Source of the DNA: Veillonella sp.
GTDB taxonomy: Bacteria; Bacillota; Negativicutes; Veillonellales; Veillonellaceae
NCBI RefSeq assembly: GCF_018364065.1
Contig: NZ_JAGZMO010000002.1
Coordinates: 186,001-250,000 of the forward strand
Direction: 5' to 3'
DNA: 64,000 bases
Positions 17,058 to 26,072 of this stretch are shown here, one piece after another. The first letter of the stretch is position 1, and each line of letters starts with the position of its first letter. Position numbers and translations under genes: made by a program. The notes beneath the pieces were generated by a model. It saw nothing but the letters and a program-made list of their open reading frames with translations, did not search any database and was not told the origin of the DNA.

Positions 17058-18548
17058 TTATTTTTCGTCTACATTATAGAAACCGCTAGGTTTTTCACTA
17101 AGGTTGATGATGATATTTTTCTTCTGGCTGTAGTGATCAAGAATTACCTTGTGAGTTTCACGGCCGATACCGGACTGTTTTACGCCGCCGAATGGAGCGC
17201 CTGCAGGGATCTGGTTATAGCAGTTAACCCACATACGACCGGTTTCAACGCCTTCAGCAACGCGAAGGGCACGGTTGATGTCGCGAGTCCATACACCGCC
17301 GCCAAGACCGTATTCACTGTCGTTAGCCATAGCGATAACTTCTTCTTCCGTATGGAAAGGAATAACAACGGCAACAGGTCCGAAGATTTCTTCCTGAGCA
17401 ACACGCATTTCGTTTTTAACGTCAACGATCAATGTAGGACGAACGAAGCAACCTTTACCCAAGTTGCCTTCAGTAAGACGTTCGCCACCGGCTAAGATGC
17501 GAGCACCTTCCGATTTAGCGATGTCCACATATTGAAGCACTTTCTTAGTCTGACCTTCATAAATCTGAGCGCCCAACTGTGTATCTTCTTCCCAAGGAAG
17601 ACCCACTTTTACTTGATTGAAATGTTCAGCTAAGCTGCTGATGAATTTATCGTAAATAGTATCTTGTACGAAGATACGGGAACCGGCACAGCATACCTGG
17701 CCTTGGTTGAACAGAATACCTAATAAGGCACCGTCCATAGCCATGTCCCATTTAGCGTCTTCGAAGAAGATGTTAGCCGATTTACCGCCTAATTCCAATG
17801 TAGCAGGAATCAATTTTTCAGCGGCCGCTTTATATACGCTAAGGCCTACATCGGTAGAACCGGTGAATGCCAATTTGTTGAAGCCCGGATGGTCAAGGAT
17901 GTATTGACCGGATTTGGAACCTTTACCGGTAACAATGTTTACAACGCCGGCAGGTAAAATGTCTTTAAGAATGTCGCCTAATTCGAGCAAGCTTAAGGAC
18001 GTATGGCTGGAAGGTTTAATAACAACTGTACAGCCTGCAGCCAAAGCCGGAGCCAATTTCCACGCTGCCATAAGGAATGGGAAGTTCCAAGGTACGATCT
18101 GACCTACAACGCCGATTGGTTCGTTTAAAATCAAGGACAATGTGTTGTTGTCGAGCTGAGTAGCACTGCCTTCTTCGGCACGAATTACACCTGCGAAATA
18201 ACGGAAATGATCAATAGCATATGGCACGTCAATGTTACGTGTTTCGCGAATTGGTTTACCATTATCGTATGTTTCAACTTGTGCGAAATGTTCCAATTTA
18301 GCTTCCAACGCATCAGCAATTTTTAATAAATAGGAAGAACGTTCCTGAACAGTCGTTTTCTTCCAAGTTTTGAATGCTTCAGTAGCAGCTGCTACTGCTG
18401 CGTCAACATCTTCCTTCGTAGCTTCCGCACATTGTGCAAGTACTTCACCGTTGGAAGGGTTGTACGCTTTATACAAACCGTTATCGCTGGCTGGGCGCCA
18501 TTCGTTGTTAATCAACAAGCCATAAGTTTCTTTTAATTGTAAATCCAT
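17058..18548 (-). CDS. NAD(P)+-dependent aldehyde dehydrogenase
   Basis: 496 aa, standard length. It oxidises aldehydes to carboxylates. The PWNFPFLMAAWKLAPALAAG motif, the catalytic Glu in LELGGKSANI and the catalytic Cys in NQGQVCCAGSRIFV are all present, as is the C-terminal PFGGVKQSGIGRE. It is closest to the class 1/2 (AldA/betaine-type) family. It is a single gene with a strong GAGGAGG site and its own terminator. Substrate unknown. It is distinct from the CoA-acylating enzymes of the microcompartment locus. Confidence 0.92.
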   Translation of the reverse strand: MDLQLKETYGLLINNEWRPASDNGLYKAYNPSNGEVLAQCAEATKEDVDAAVAAATEAFKTWKKTTVQERSSYLLKIADALEAKLEHFAQVETYDNGKPIRETRNIDVPYAIDHFRYFAGVIRAEEGSATQLDNNTLSLILNEPIGVVGQIVPWNFPFLMAAWKLAPALAAGCTVVIKPSSHTSLSLLELGDILKDILPAGVVNIVTGKGSKSGQYILDHPGFNKLAFTGSTDVGLSVYKAAAEKLIPATLELGGKSANIFFEDAKWDMAMDGALLGILFNQGQVCCAGSRIFVQDTIYDKFISSLAEHFNQVKVGLPWEEDTQLGAQIYEGQTKKVLQYVDIAKSEGARILAGGERLTEGNLGKGCFVRPTLIVDVKNEMRVAQEEIFGPVAVVIPFHTEEEVIAMANDSEYGLGGGVWTRDINRALRVAEGVETGRMWVNCYNQIPAGAPFGGVKQSGIGRETHKVILDHYSQKKNIIINLSEKPSGFYNVDEK

Positions 18549-19043
18549 ATTTCATTCCTCCTCTAAAAAGAATCAGGTGTATATCTACTCGTTACAATGT
18601 GAGTTTATATGAATTATCGTTTTATTCAGATATACGTCCTTATGCAAATAGGAAATCAAATATTAGTAGGTACAGTTTCCATCCCACCTTTTTCACAATC
18701 GGTTCGAAGTTTTTCTATATCCTATGGTTTGAGTATACGCTTTTCGTTAAACTTTATCAATACATTTATCGAAAATTTTCTATATGTATGCCAAATCGGT
18801 ATAGTCTAAAATCAAAAAAGCACCATTAACAGAGCGTGTATCTACTGTTAATAGTGCTTTCTTTTGTTTTTGTCTTTTCCATTAGTACGCGGACTGTACC
18901 TTGTATAACATCATTGTTACAGACAACATAAATTGATTATATTCTCTCTTTTATTTTGGGTCATTTACTATCCCGGAGGTTTGAGTTTAAGTCATAAATC
19001 CCAAAAAACGTACCCGCCGGGACGATTATGTCCAATGAAAGTC
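18549..19043. other. 495-bp intergenic region
   Basis: AT-rich. It carries the upstream region of the aldehyde dehydrogenase gene, a terminator-like hairpin at 18817-18860 and a widely spaced inverted repeat TCCCGG ... CCGGGA near 18972-19020. The overlapping open frames at 18599-18829 lack ribosome sites and are not called. Confidence 0.5.
18817..18866. terminator. Terminator-like hairpin
   Basis: A 16-bp stem with one mismatch (18817-18832 / 18845-18860), A-rich before and T-rich after, so active in either direction. Confidence 0.65.
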
Positions 19044-20015
19044 TTACGCTTCTTCATCCAATAATGGAATCAGTGCGCCATAGCCTTCTTTTTCCATATC
19101 TTCTTCTTTTACGAAGCGAAGAGCCTTACTGTTGATGCAATAACGCAAGCCGCCCATGTCGGCTTTGCCATCCGGGAACACATGACCCAAGTGGGAATCG
19201 CCGTGAGCACTGCGTACTTCGACGCGCTCACGAGCCAGCTTATGATCTACTTCATAGGTAACCGCATTGGCTGTAATCGGACGGGAGAACGCAGGCCAAC
19301 CGCAACCAGAGTTATATTTATGGGCCGACAAGAACAAAGGCTCGCCGGACACGATGTCCACGTAAATACCTCGTTCAAAATGATCGTCATATTCGCCGGT
19401 AAACGGAGCTTCCGTTGCCTCGTTCTGCGTGATTTCATAGGCATCATCACCGATACGGTCGCGCAACGCATCCGCTTCTTCGCGCACATAAGGCGGCACG
19501 TTGAAGAGCGGTTCATCGGCCTTAGTCAATTTTACATGACAATAACCGGTCGGATTTTTATCCAAATAGTCCTGATGATACGTTTCCGCATCAAAGAACT
19601 GTTCCAATGGAAGGAGCTCAACCACGAAGGTACCGTTCGGATCCACCGCTTTGAATAATCGTTCTACACGCGCTTTATCCGCCGGATCAACATAGTAAAC
19701 ACCGGTACGATATTGTGTGCCCACATCGCCGCCTTGCTTATTTAACGAACGTGGATCGATAATGCGCAACAGATGAAGGATTACTTCTTCCAGTGAGATT
19801 TGATGTTTATCGAAAACGAGCTTTACCGTCTCCGCATGGCCTGTATTTTCATAACATACCTGCTCATACGTCGGATTCGCGGTCTTTCCGTTGGCATAAC
19901 CAACTTCCGTCTCCATAATACCGGGCACTCGTTTAAAATACGCTTCTACCCCCCAAAAACAACCACCGGCCACATAAATTGTATGCGGACTTTGAATTAC
20001 TGATGCAATCTGCAT
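19044..20015 (-). CDS. msrAB: Bifunctional methionine sulfoxide reductase MsrA-MsrB
   Basis: 323 aa. The N-terminal MsrA domain (about 10-165) has the catalytic GCFWG motif and reduces S-sulfoxides. The C-terminal MsrB domain (about 195-315) has GCGWPAF and the catalytic Cys in RYCIN and reduces R-sulfoxides. The zinc-binding CxxC pairs found in many MsrB proteins are absent, which is a known variant. It lies with an MFS exporter and an OhrR-like regulator on the same strand, consistent with an oxidative-stress group. Confidence 0.95.
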   Translation of the reverse strand: MQIASVIQSPHTIYVAGGCFWGVEAYFKRVPGIMETEVGYANGKTANPTYEQVCYENTGHAETVKLVFDKHQISLEEVILHLLRIIDPRSLNKQGGDVGTQYRTGVYYVDPADKARVERLFKAVDPNGTFVVELLPLEQFFDAETYHQDYLDKNPTGYCHVKLTKADEPLFNVPPYVREEADALRDRIGDDAYEITQNEATEAPFTGEYDDHFERGIYVDIVSGEPLFLSAHKYNSGCGWPAFSRPITANAVTYEVDHKLARERVEVRSAHGDSHLGHVFPDGKADMGGLRYCINSKALRFVKEEDMEKEGYGALIPLLDEEA

Positions 20016-20051
20016 AGACTGTCACATCCTCTCTCTCAATTATTACCGCGA

Positions 20052-21266
20052 TTAAGCAGCGGCCTCAGCCACCGCGCGCACGCGACGTTTATATACCATC
20101 CAAGCCACAATCACAAGTAAAAAACCTGTGGTTAAGAACACATAGCGAATGCCAAACAAAGTGGTTACACCACTGGCAAAGAGCGGTCCCACCATACAGC
20201 CGAACTGGTTGGCTGTGGTCGACATACCGAATACACGGCCTCGGAAGGACGGTTCTGTATAATGTGCCACCGCCGCACTAAGAAGCGGATTAACCCCTAC
20301 AATGAAGCAACCTACGAGAATCTGCAAGCTGCCGAACCAGTAGATGCCGAGCGGAACACTTTGCAACAATAAGAATATTCCTGTACCGGTCAAAGCGTAA
20401 CACACGGCTCTGAAATAGCCTTTTTTCTGGCCGAAATAAGACCAAATATTAGTCGTAATGGCACCGGCCACACCACCGATACTTAAGATCATACCGGCTA
20501 ATAAAGCAGCCCCTTCCATTGTGCCTTGCATATGGCCTACGTACAATGCCAAAATCGGCTGTAACATAAGGATGGCTGCCTGCATAATGAAATAAAGCCA
20601 TAAAAGATCAATCAATACAGGGCGTTCTTTTACAAAAGCCCAATCTTCTTTAAATGATGTAGTCTGCACTGTCGGTGCTTCTTCGATAACAGGTTCCTTT
20701 ACGAAAAAATACACCACTGCGCTGGCGATGAACAATACAACGCCGGCAATAATAAATACCGGGCGCATACCGACAACCGCTTCAATCATACCGCCCAACG
20801 ACGGTCCGATAACGTTACCGATAATAAGGCCGGTCTGGAAAATCCCCAAGGCTGTACCGGTTTTTTCTTTAGGTACGCTCAGAGACACCATGGTCATGGC
20901 CGCCGGCATAAAGCCGTTGGCAAAACCCATTAAGGCACGAGTACCGAATAATTCCCACGGAGTCTGTACAAAGCCGGTTAAGGCATAGGCAATCCCGATA
21001 AAAATACCGGCCCGAATAGCCATCAGCTTTTTCCCCTTCGTATCAGCCATTCGTCCCCAAATAGGAGCCATAATGCCGGCTACCAAAAAGGTAATGGAGA
21101 AAACGATGCCTGACCACATCGGTACATCTGCCACCTCGACCCCTAAATCTAATAAGTACAGGGGTAAAAAGGGCACTAACATGGTATAGCAAATTGAAAG
21201 CGAAGTCATACATGCAGTTAAAATCCACACATTTCTCATACCGCCGTTTTGATTTGCTTCTGTCAC
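20052..21266 (-). CDS. MFS multidrug-type efflux transporter
   Basis: 404 aa from the GTG at 21266, which has an AAGGAA site; the upstream ATG does not. Twelve predicted membrane segments, with the MFS loop 2-3 motif (GRMADTKGKKLMAI) and a motif C-like GXXXGPXXGG sequence (IGNVIGPSLGGMI), which points to a drug/H+ antiporter of the DHA1 group. It lies between msrAB and the OhrR-like gene and is probably under that regulator. Confidence 0.85.
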   Translation of the reverse strand: MTEANQNGGMRNVWILTACMTSLSICYTMLVPFLPLYLLDLGVEVADVPMWSGIVFSITFLVAGIMAPIWGRMADTKGKKLMAIRAGIFIGIAYALTGFVQTPWELFGTRALMGFANGFMPAAMTMVSLSVPKEKTGTALGIFQTGLIIGNVIGPSLGGMIEAVVGMRPVFIIAGVVLFIASAVVYFFVKEPVIEEAPTVQTTSFKEDWAFVKERPVLIDLLWLYFIMQAAILMLQPILALYVGHMQGTMEGAALLAGMILSIGGVAGAITTNIWSYFGQKKGYFRAVCYALTGTGIFLLLQSVPLGIYWFGSLQILVGCFIVGVNPLLSAAVAHYTEPSFRGRVFGMSTTANQFGCMVGPLFASGVTTLFGIRYVFLTTGFLLVIVAWMVYKRRVRAVAEAAA

Positions 21267-21369
21267 GATATTCCTTCTTTCTATCCTTGAAGAGACTATA
21301 GTGCGGAGATACTTTCGCACCTCCGCAACATAATCACATATTAATACACTCTAAAATACCTATCTAAGC

Positions 21370-21867
21370 TTATACTTTCTGTTCGTGTCCTGTTAAACGA
21401 GCCAGAATTTTGTAGAGAAGCTTGTACATGGTAGCAAATTCTTCTTCCGTAATGGAAATGATATTTGCCATTTGACCCGGTACATGCGCCACTGTTTGCT
21501 TAAGGGCTTCACCTTCCGGAGTCAGCGCAATAAGAACAGTACGTTCGTCTTCTTTGGAGCGAGTACGGGACAAAAATCCCTTCGCTTCCATTTTACGCAA
21601 CAATGGAGTTAGCGTACCGGAATCAAGATACAAGAACTCGCCCAGAGATTTTACATTCATCTCTTTGTGTTCCCACATTACCATCATAACAATATACTGC
21701 GTATATGTTAAGTTTGCCGGCTCCAATAAAGTTTGGTAAGCCCGCACAATTTCTTTTGCACATGCATATAAAGGAAAACATAATTGATTTTTTAATGCCA
21801 ATTCATCAATGTTATTTGTTTTATCATTTATATCTGCATTGGTCATGTTGTTAATAATATCGGCCAC
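21370..21867 (-). CDS. MarR-family regulator of the OhrR type
   Basis: 165 aa from the GTG at 21867, which follows AAAGGAG; the longer frame has no ribosome site. It has the OhrR peroxide-sensing context NQLCFPLYACAKEIVRAYQTLL with the reactive Cys, the LTYTQYIVMMVMWE motif and a winged helix (LDSGTLTPLLRKMEAKGFLSR, RSKEDERTVLIALT). OhrR proteins are repressors released when an organic hydroperoxide oxidises this Cys. The start lies just downstream of an inverted repeat that spans its promoter. Confidence 0.85.
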   Translation of the reverse strand: MADIINNMTNADINDKTNNIDELALKNQLCFPLYACAKEIVRAYQTLLEPANLTYTQYIVMMVMWEHKEMNVKSLGEFLYLDSGTLTPLLRKMEAKGFLSRTRSKEDERTVLIALTPEGEALKQTVAHVPGQMANIISITEEEFATMYKLLYKILARLTGHEQKV

Positions 21868-21931
21868 TGTGCAACTCCTTTCATAGATAAACAATACTTT
21901 ACACAAATAAAACTAATCAAAATATAGGAAT

Positions 21932-21962
21932 AAACAAACTAATATATGCTATTAATTTGTTT
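21932..21962. promoter_or_regulatory. Inverted-repeat operator upstream of the OhrR-like gene
   Basis: Arms AAACAAA..TAATA (21932-21944) and TATTA..TTTGTTT (21950-21962) are symmetric apart from one position. On the minus strand TTGTAA and TATATT/TATTAG boxes lie at either side, so a bound repressor would cover the promoter. Confidence 0.5.
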
Positions 21963-21983
21963 ACAATATAATTAAGTAAATAA

Positions 21984-22026
21984 AAACGCATCATCAGCTC
22001 ATGGCCAAACAATGCGTCTTTTTTCT
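21984..22026 (-). terminator. Possible terminator of the Rrf2 gene
   Basis: A short stem (ACGCAT / ATGCGT) with a 20-nt loop, followed on the minus strand by TTTTT. Weak. Confidence 0.4.
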
Positions 22027-22035
22027 AAGCAAGCA

Positions 22036-22458
22036 TTACATGTCGAATTTTTTGTCCAGAACATCTTGCAAAGTAACACCTTTCATATATTCTTTGAACT
22101 GTGCCTGCATATGTTCCCACAATGGTAATGTGGCGCAGGTTTTACTTCTTGGACACTGGTTTACTTCGTCTTCCAGGCACGCAACGAGCGCGATGGAGTC
22201 CTCTGCAGCCCGCAGAATATCATATACTGTATATTCTTTAGGGTCTTTAACCAAACGATATCCGCCGTACTTACCGCGTACACTCTTTACATAGCCTGCT
22301 GCACTTAAACGCGCAACAATACCTTCTAAATATTTATCTGAAATGCGTTGCCGCTCCGCAATTTCGCGGATTGACACATTTTTATCTTTACCGTTTTCTG
22401 CCAAGTCAACTAATACGCGCAAAGCATAACGGCCCTTAGTTGAGATTTTCATTTTCAT
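22036..22458 (-). CDS. Rrf2-family regulator (IscR/CymR type)
   Basis: 140 aa. The winged helix at the N-terminus begins ISTKGRYALRVLVDLAE and includes the YLEGIVARLSAAGYVKSVRG recognition region. Three cysteines in CLEDEVNQCPRSKTC are spaced like the 2Fe-2S ligands of IscR/NsrR-like members. Such proteins sense Fe-S status, cysteine supply or nitric oxide. A perfect inverted repeat immediately upstream suggests autoregulation. Confidence 0.9.
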   Translation of the reverse strand: MKMKISTKGRYALRVLVDLAENGKDKNVSIREIAERQRISDKYLEGIVARLSAAGYVKSVRGKYGGYRLVKDPKEYTVYDILRAAEDSIALVACLEDEVNQCPRSKTCATLPLWEHMQAQFKEYMKGVTLQDVLDKKFDM

Positions 22459-22476
22459 ATACCTCTTTCACAGTAG

Positions 22477-22497
22477 GAATTACCTTAATTCATTATA
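22477..22497 (-). promoter_or_regulatory. Rrf2 gene -10 box and operator
   Basis: On the minus strand TATAAT (22492-22497) is directly followed by the inverted repeat GAATTA-AGG-TAATTC (22477-22491), which would cover the transcription start. Confidence 0.5.
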
Positions 22498-22678
22498 TCA
22501 TAGGTAGCAAGTACATCATAGAGGGCATTTATAGCATATTTCATATTATTATTTCTGAATCTTCAATTATAAATTGCTTAAAATTCATTTATATTAATAA
22601 GATTATCACTCTACAATTGCAAATGTCCATGGTAAAATGAGGTAGTACTAATTTTATCTATATGTTAAGGAGGTACGT

Positions 22679-24046
22679 ATGTTAGAAAAACTGTTCGCAC
22701 TTAAAGAGCGAAACACGACCGTAACGACTGAAATTATCGCCGGTCTTACTACCTTCATCACCATGGCTTACATCCTGTTCTTGGCACCAAATTTATTAGG
22801 TATCGCCGGTATGGATCGCGATGCTGTATTAATCGCTACAGCCCTTGGTGGTGGTATTGTCACTATCTTCATGGGGCTTTACGTAAACTACCCGATTTGT
22901 TTGGCCCCGGGCGTTGGTCTCCTGGCCTTCTACGCCTTCACCGTTGTACTCGGTATGGGAATTCCTTGGCAAGTAGCCTTGGGCGCTGTTTTCATTTCCG
23001 GTATCGTCTTCCTCATCCTCACGTTGACCACGATCCGTCAGCACATTGTTGAAGGGATTCCGGCTTCCATGAAAATCGCCATCACCGTCGGTATCGGACT
23101 TTTCATTACCATTATCGGTTTAAAATTATCCGGCCTTATGACGATTTCCCTGTCCTTGCAACCGGACAGCTTAGCTAAAATCGTAGCCGGCAACGGTCAC
23201 GGCATTCCCGGCCCGTCCGAAACGATTTTAACCATGGGTAACTTAGCGGATCCACAAGTTCTATTGGCTTTATTCGGCCTCTTGTTCACCGCTATTTTAA
23301 TGGCGCGCAACATTCAAGGTTCCTTCTTGATCGGCGCTATCGCCACCAGCGTATTGGCCTACGCAACAGGCAATGCGACCTTACCTGAAAACTTCTCCAT
23401 TATGTCAATTCCTGACTTCAGTAAAGCCGCCTTCTTCCAGCTCGACATTTCCAGTGCTATGCACATGGGCCTTGTAACAATTATCTTCTCCTTCACCTTC
23501 GTGGAATTATTCGACTCCATGGGGACTTTGATCGGTACGGCAACAAAAGCCGGTATCGCCAATCCGAAGGAAGGTAAGTTCCCTGGTCTTGGCAAAGCCA
23601 TGACCGTCGACGCTATCGGCGTAAGCTTCGGTGCCGTTCTCGGTGCCAGCACAATTACCGCTTTCGTTGAAAGTGCTGCCGGCGTTGGTGCAGGCGGACG
23701 TACCGGTCTTACTGCGGTAACTTGCGGTATTCTCTTTATTCTGTCCTTATTCTTTGCACCGCTCATTACTTTGGTGCCTAACTGTGCAACTGCTCCTATC
23801 CTAATTCTTGTAGGAGCATTGATGATGGAACCAATTCGCGACATCGATTTCTCCGATTGGACCGAAGCATTCCCTTCCTTCATCGTAATTGCACTTATGC
23901 CTTTCACTTACAGCATCGCTAACGGCGTAGCTGCAGGTCTTATCATGTACCCATTGTTGAAAATCATTGCGGGCCGTACAAAAGAAGTTCACTGGATCAT
24001 GTATCCTCTGGCTATCATCGTATTGGTTCGTTACATTTGGTACTAA
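22679..24046 (+). CDS. AzgA/PbuG-type hypoxanthine/guanine permease
   Basis: 455 aa, about 13 membrane segments. The start (MLEKLFALKERNTTVTTEIIAGLTTFITMAYI) and the NYPICLAPGVGL, FVELFDSMGTLIGTATKAG and TAFVESAAGVGAGGRTGLTAVTCG motifs are characteristic of the AzgA subfamily of NCS2 purine transporters. It imports purine bases with protons. The ribosome site is AAGGAGG. No purine riboswitch was recognised upstream. A strong terminator follows. Confidence 0.92.
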   Translation: MLEKLFALKERNTTVTTEIIAGLTTFITMAYILFLAPNLLGIAGMDRDAVLIATALGGGIVTIFMGLYVNYPICLAPGVGLLAFYAFTVVLGMGIPWQVALGAVFISGIVFLILTLTTIRQHIVEGIPASMKIAITVGIGLFITIIGLKLSGLMTISLSLQPDSLAKIVAGNGHGIPGPSETILTMGNLADPQVLLALFGLLFTAILMARNIQGSFLIGAIATSVLAYATGNATLPENFSIMSIPDFSKAAFFQLDISSAMHMGLVTIIFSFTFVELFDSMGTLIGTATKAGIANPKEGKFPGLGKAMTVDAIGVSFGAVLGASTITAFVESAAGVGAGGRTGLTAVTCGILFILSLFFAPLITLVPNCATAPILILVGALMMEPIRDIDFSDWTEAFPSFIVIALMPFTYSIANGVAAGLIMYPLLKIIAGRTKEVHWIMYPLAIIVLVRYIWY

Positions 24047-24113
24047 TGGTACACTCGTTAGCATAAACGATCTGAAAATTGACCGTGTTTATACTAACCG
24101 GATTAATAAAAAC

Positions 24114-24150
24114 AAAAGGTTGAGAGATTTATCTCTCAACCTTTTTTATT
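24114..24150 (+). terminator. Terminator of the purine permease gene
   Basis: A perfect 15-bp stem (24114-24128 / 24131-24145) with a 2-nt minimal loop (the top pairs open in practice), followed by a T run. Confidence 0.85.
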
Positions 24151-24172
24151 TGCCCCTTTATCTATATTCAGT

Positions 24173-24230
24173 TAAGCGTATGGGGACTCGCATTATATGT
24201 ATGCTAAGCGTATGGGGACTCGCATTATAT
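24173..24230. repeat. 26-bp direct repeat, two copies
   Basis: Identical 26-bp sequences at 24173-24198 and 24205-24230, a 32-bp period, in the gap between the permease terminator and the end of pdxR. Confidence 0.85.
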
Positions 24231-24286
24231 CTATACTTAACGTGCGCATACTTTTTAAGACTTTTCTACTTATATACAATTCTATT

Positions 24287-25900
24287 CTACTTATACGCAA
24301 TTCGGGCACATTCCATCAATCGCTGAACACCCGTTTCCAATTCTTCCATGGTCAAACTGCCATAGCCCAGTAAATAACTTCGTTTCGTATAGTCTTTCGT
24401 CTTCGAATGTACAGCGCAATTTTCCATATTAGACGTTTCGTTGTTAATCGCTTCATTATTAATCATTTTATTATTAATCGTTTCGTTATAAAACGTATCA
24501 CTATGAGGCGTTTCGCTATTCGCCGTATTCATATAATAATGCTGCAACGAGTCTATATTAATACGTGCCTTTGTGCATTCCGCTTTAAATCTCGCTTCAT
24601 CCAGACCTTCCGGGAAGGTAATCACCAAGTGAAGGCCTGCCTCGGCGCCCTGTACGACAACCGGTTGTTTCAATGCCTTCAACGACGCCTTGTGTAATGT
24701 CTGCACCAAGAGCCCCCGCTTTTTCTTATAAAGCGTCCGCATACGATTTAAGTGCTTTTCAAAATGCGCCTGTCCAATAAATCGATGTAATACCTTTTGA
24801 CTCACAGTTCCAACCGGACAGCCGAAATACGGTAAACGCTCACGATACTGTGAAACCAACGCATCAGGCAATACCATGTAGCTTACGCGAATAGCCGGAC
24901 TGATGGACTTGGAAAAACTCCCCAGGTAGATGATTTTACCCGTTCGATCCAGCGCCTTTAGCGCAGGAATTGGGCGGCCCTGGTATTTAAACTCACTGTC
25001 ATAGTCGTCTTCAATGATGAATCTTCCATCCTCTTCCTCCGCCCAGCGGAGGAGCTGACTGCGCCGATTTAATGACATAATCACACCGGTCGGAAATTGA
25101 TGGGACGGCGTAATACAGGCCACATCCACTTTATTCTGATTGAGCGATTCCACCTGAATCCCCGACGCATCTAAGCTGACCGCTTTATAGGCCACCTCAT
25201 TCGACTCGAACAACTGGTGCAGTAAATGATAACCCGGATTTTCTAGGCCAAACACCTTTTGAGGCAGGAGCTTAAATATGATATGGAACAAATACTCTGT
25301 GCCGGCACTGATGACTACCTGCTCCGGCCGTGCCGTAAAGCCTCGCGATTGTCGCAAATAATTGCAAATACTGCGGCGCAACGGCTCATACCCTTGCACC
25401 TCCCCTTGAAAGGCCAGATCATCACCCAGTTCGTCGTATACGTCCTTCGTAATGCGCTTGAATAGCTCCGTCGGCATGTGGGCCGTGTCGATGCCGGAAT
25501 AGGTAAAGTCGTAGAGGATTTCTGACTCAGTAGCAATGGGGTCAGCATCTGCATTCAGATTTACTGTTTCACTCCCTAACACTGCACGTAGCCGCCCTGT
25601 TTCCCCTTGAGGAGCCGCATTAGACTCCACATAGGAGATATAAAGTCCCTGCAAGTTCTCCAACTCCGCCACGTAATAGCCTTTGCGGGGAACCGAAACG
25701 ATATAACCTTCTTCCTGCAATAAGAATAATGTATTTTCAACGGTATTCTGGCTTAAATTATACTCATCCATCCACCAGCGCTTGGACGGCAGCTTCTCCT
25801 GTGGCGCCAACTTTCCCTGTAAAATCTGTCGTTTAATCCCTTCATATAGCTGTAAATATAAAGGCTCCTGCGATTCATTACGTAATACAATTAACTCCAT
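24287..25900 (-). CDS. pdxR: PdxR-type MocR/GntR regulator with aminotransferase domain
   Basis: 537 aa from the ATG at 25900, which has an AGGATGAG site; the longer frame adds about 30 residues without one. A GntR winged helix (about 1-75) is followed by a fold-type I aminotransferase-like domain with the PLP Lys context YLGSFSKSISPAIRVSYM. PdxR proteins sense PLP and control vitamin B6 synthesis, which fits the divergent pdxS. Near the C-terminus (about residues 457-500) there is an unusual insert of some 40 residues with repeated INN/NET motifs, encoded by degenerate AT-rich repeats. Confidence 0.88.
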   Translation of the reverse strand: MELIVLRNESQEPLYLQLYEGIKRQILQGKLAPQEKLPSKRWWMDEYNLSQNTVENTLFLLQEEGYIVSVPRKGYYVAELENLQGLYISYVESNAAPQGETGRLRAVLGSETVNLNADADPIATESEILYDFTYSGIDTAHMPTELFKRITKDVYDELGDDLAFQGEVQGYEPLRRSICNYLRQSRGFTARPEQVVISAGTEYLFHIIFKLLPQKVFGLENPGYHLLHQLFESNEVAYKAVSLDASGIQVESLNQNKVDVACITPSHQFPTGVIMSLNRRSQLLRWAEEEDGRFIIEDDYDSEFKYQGRPIPALKALDRTGKIIYLGSFSKSISPAIRVSYMVLPDALVSQYRERLPYFGCPVGTVSQKVLHRFIGQAHFEKHLNRMRTLYKKKRGLLVQTLHKASLKALKQPVVVQGAEAGLHLVITFPEGLDEARFKAECTKARINIDSLQHYYMNTANSETPHSDTFYNETINNKMINNEAINNETSNMENCAVHSKTKDYTKRSYLLGYGSLTMEELETGVQRLMECARIAYK

Positions 25901-26007
25901 AACACTCATCCTATACATATACCCGAACTTAAATGAATCAAACTGATATTTGATAAATCGCAATTTATCTGACCCCATTATTTTTATCATTTCTGACTCT
26001 TTCTATA

Positions 26008-26034
26008 ATAACAGTATATAGGTTATACTGTTAT
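26008..26034. promoter_or_regulatory. Perfect palindromic operator between pdxR and pdxS
   Basis: 11-bp arms ATAACAGTATA (26008-26018) and TATACTGTTAT (26024-26034) with a 5-bp spacer. They overlap the pdxR -10 region and lie just downstream of a TATAAT box (26004-26009) for pdxS. Probably bound by PdxR. Confidence 0.6.
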
Positions 26035-26042
26035 CAAGTCAA
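26013..26042 (-). promoter_or_regulatory. pdxR promoter
   Basis: On the minus strand TTGACT (26037-26042), an 18-bp spacer, TATACT (26013-26018). The palindrome covers the spacer and -10. Confidence 0.55.
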
Positions 26043-26072
26043 TTAACAAAAAGGTATTTAGGAGGCTTTATT

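Noticed and set aside
18599..18829. Overlapping open frames after the aldehyde dehydrogenase gene
   Set aside because: No start signal; composition fits AT-rich spacer DNA.
22459..22678. Purine riboswitch before the purine permease
   Set aside because: The conserved loop sequences of the purine aptamer are absent.
24407..24697. Plus-strand frame with Ile/Arg repeats opposite pdxR
   Set aside because: Mirror of the Asn-rich repeat insert; no start signal.
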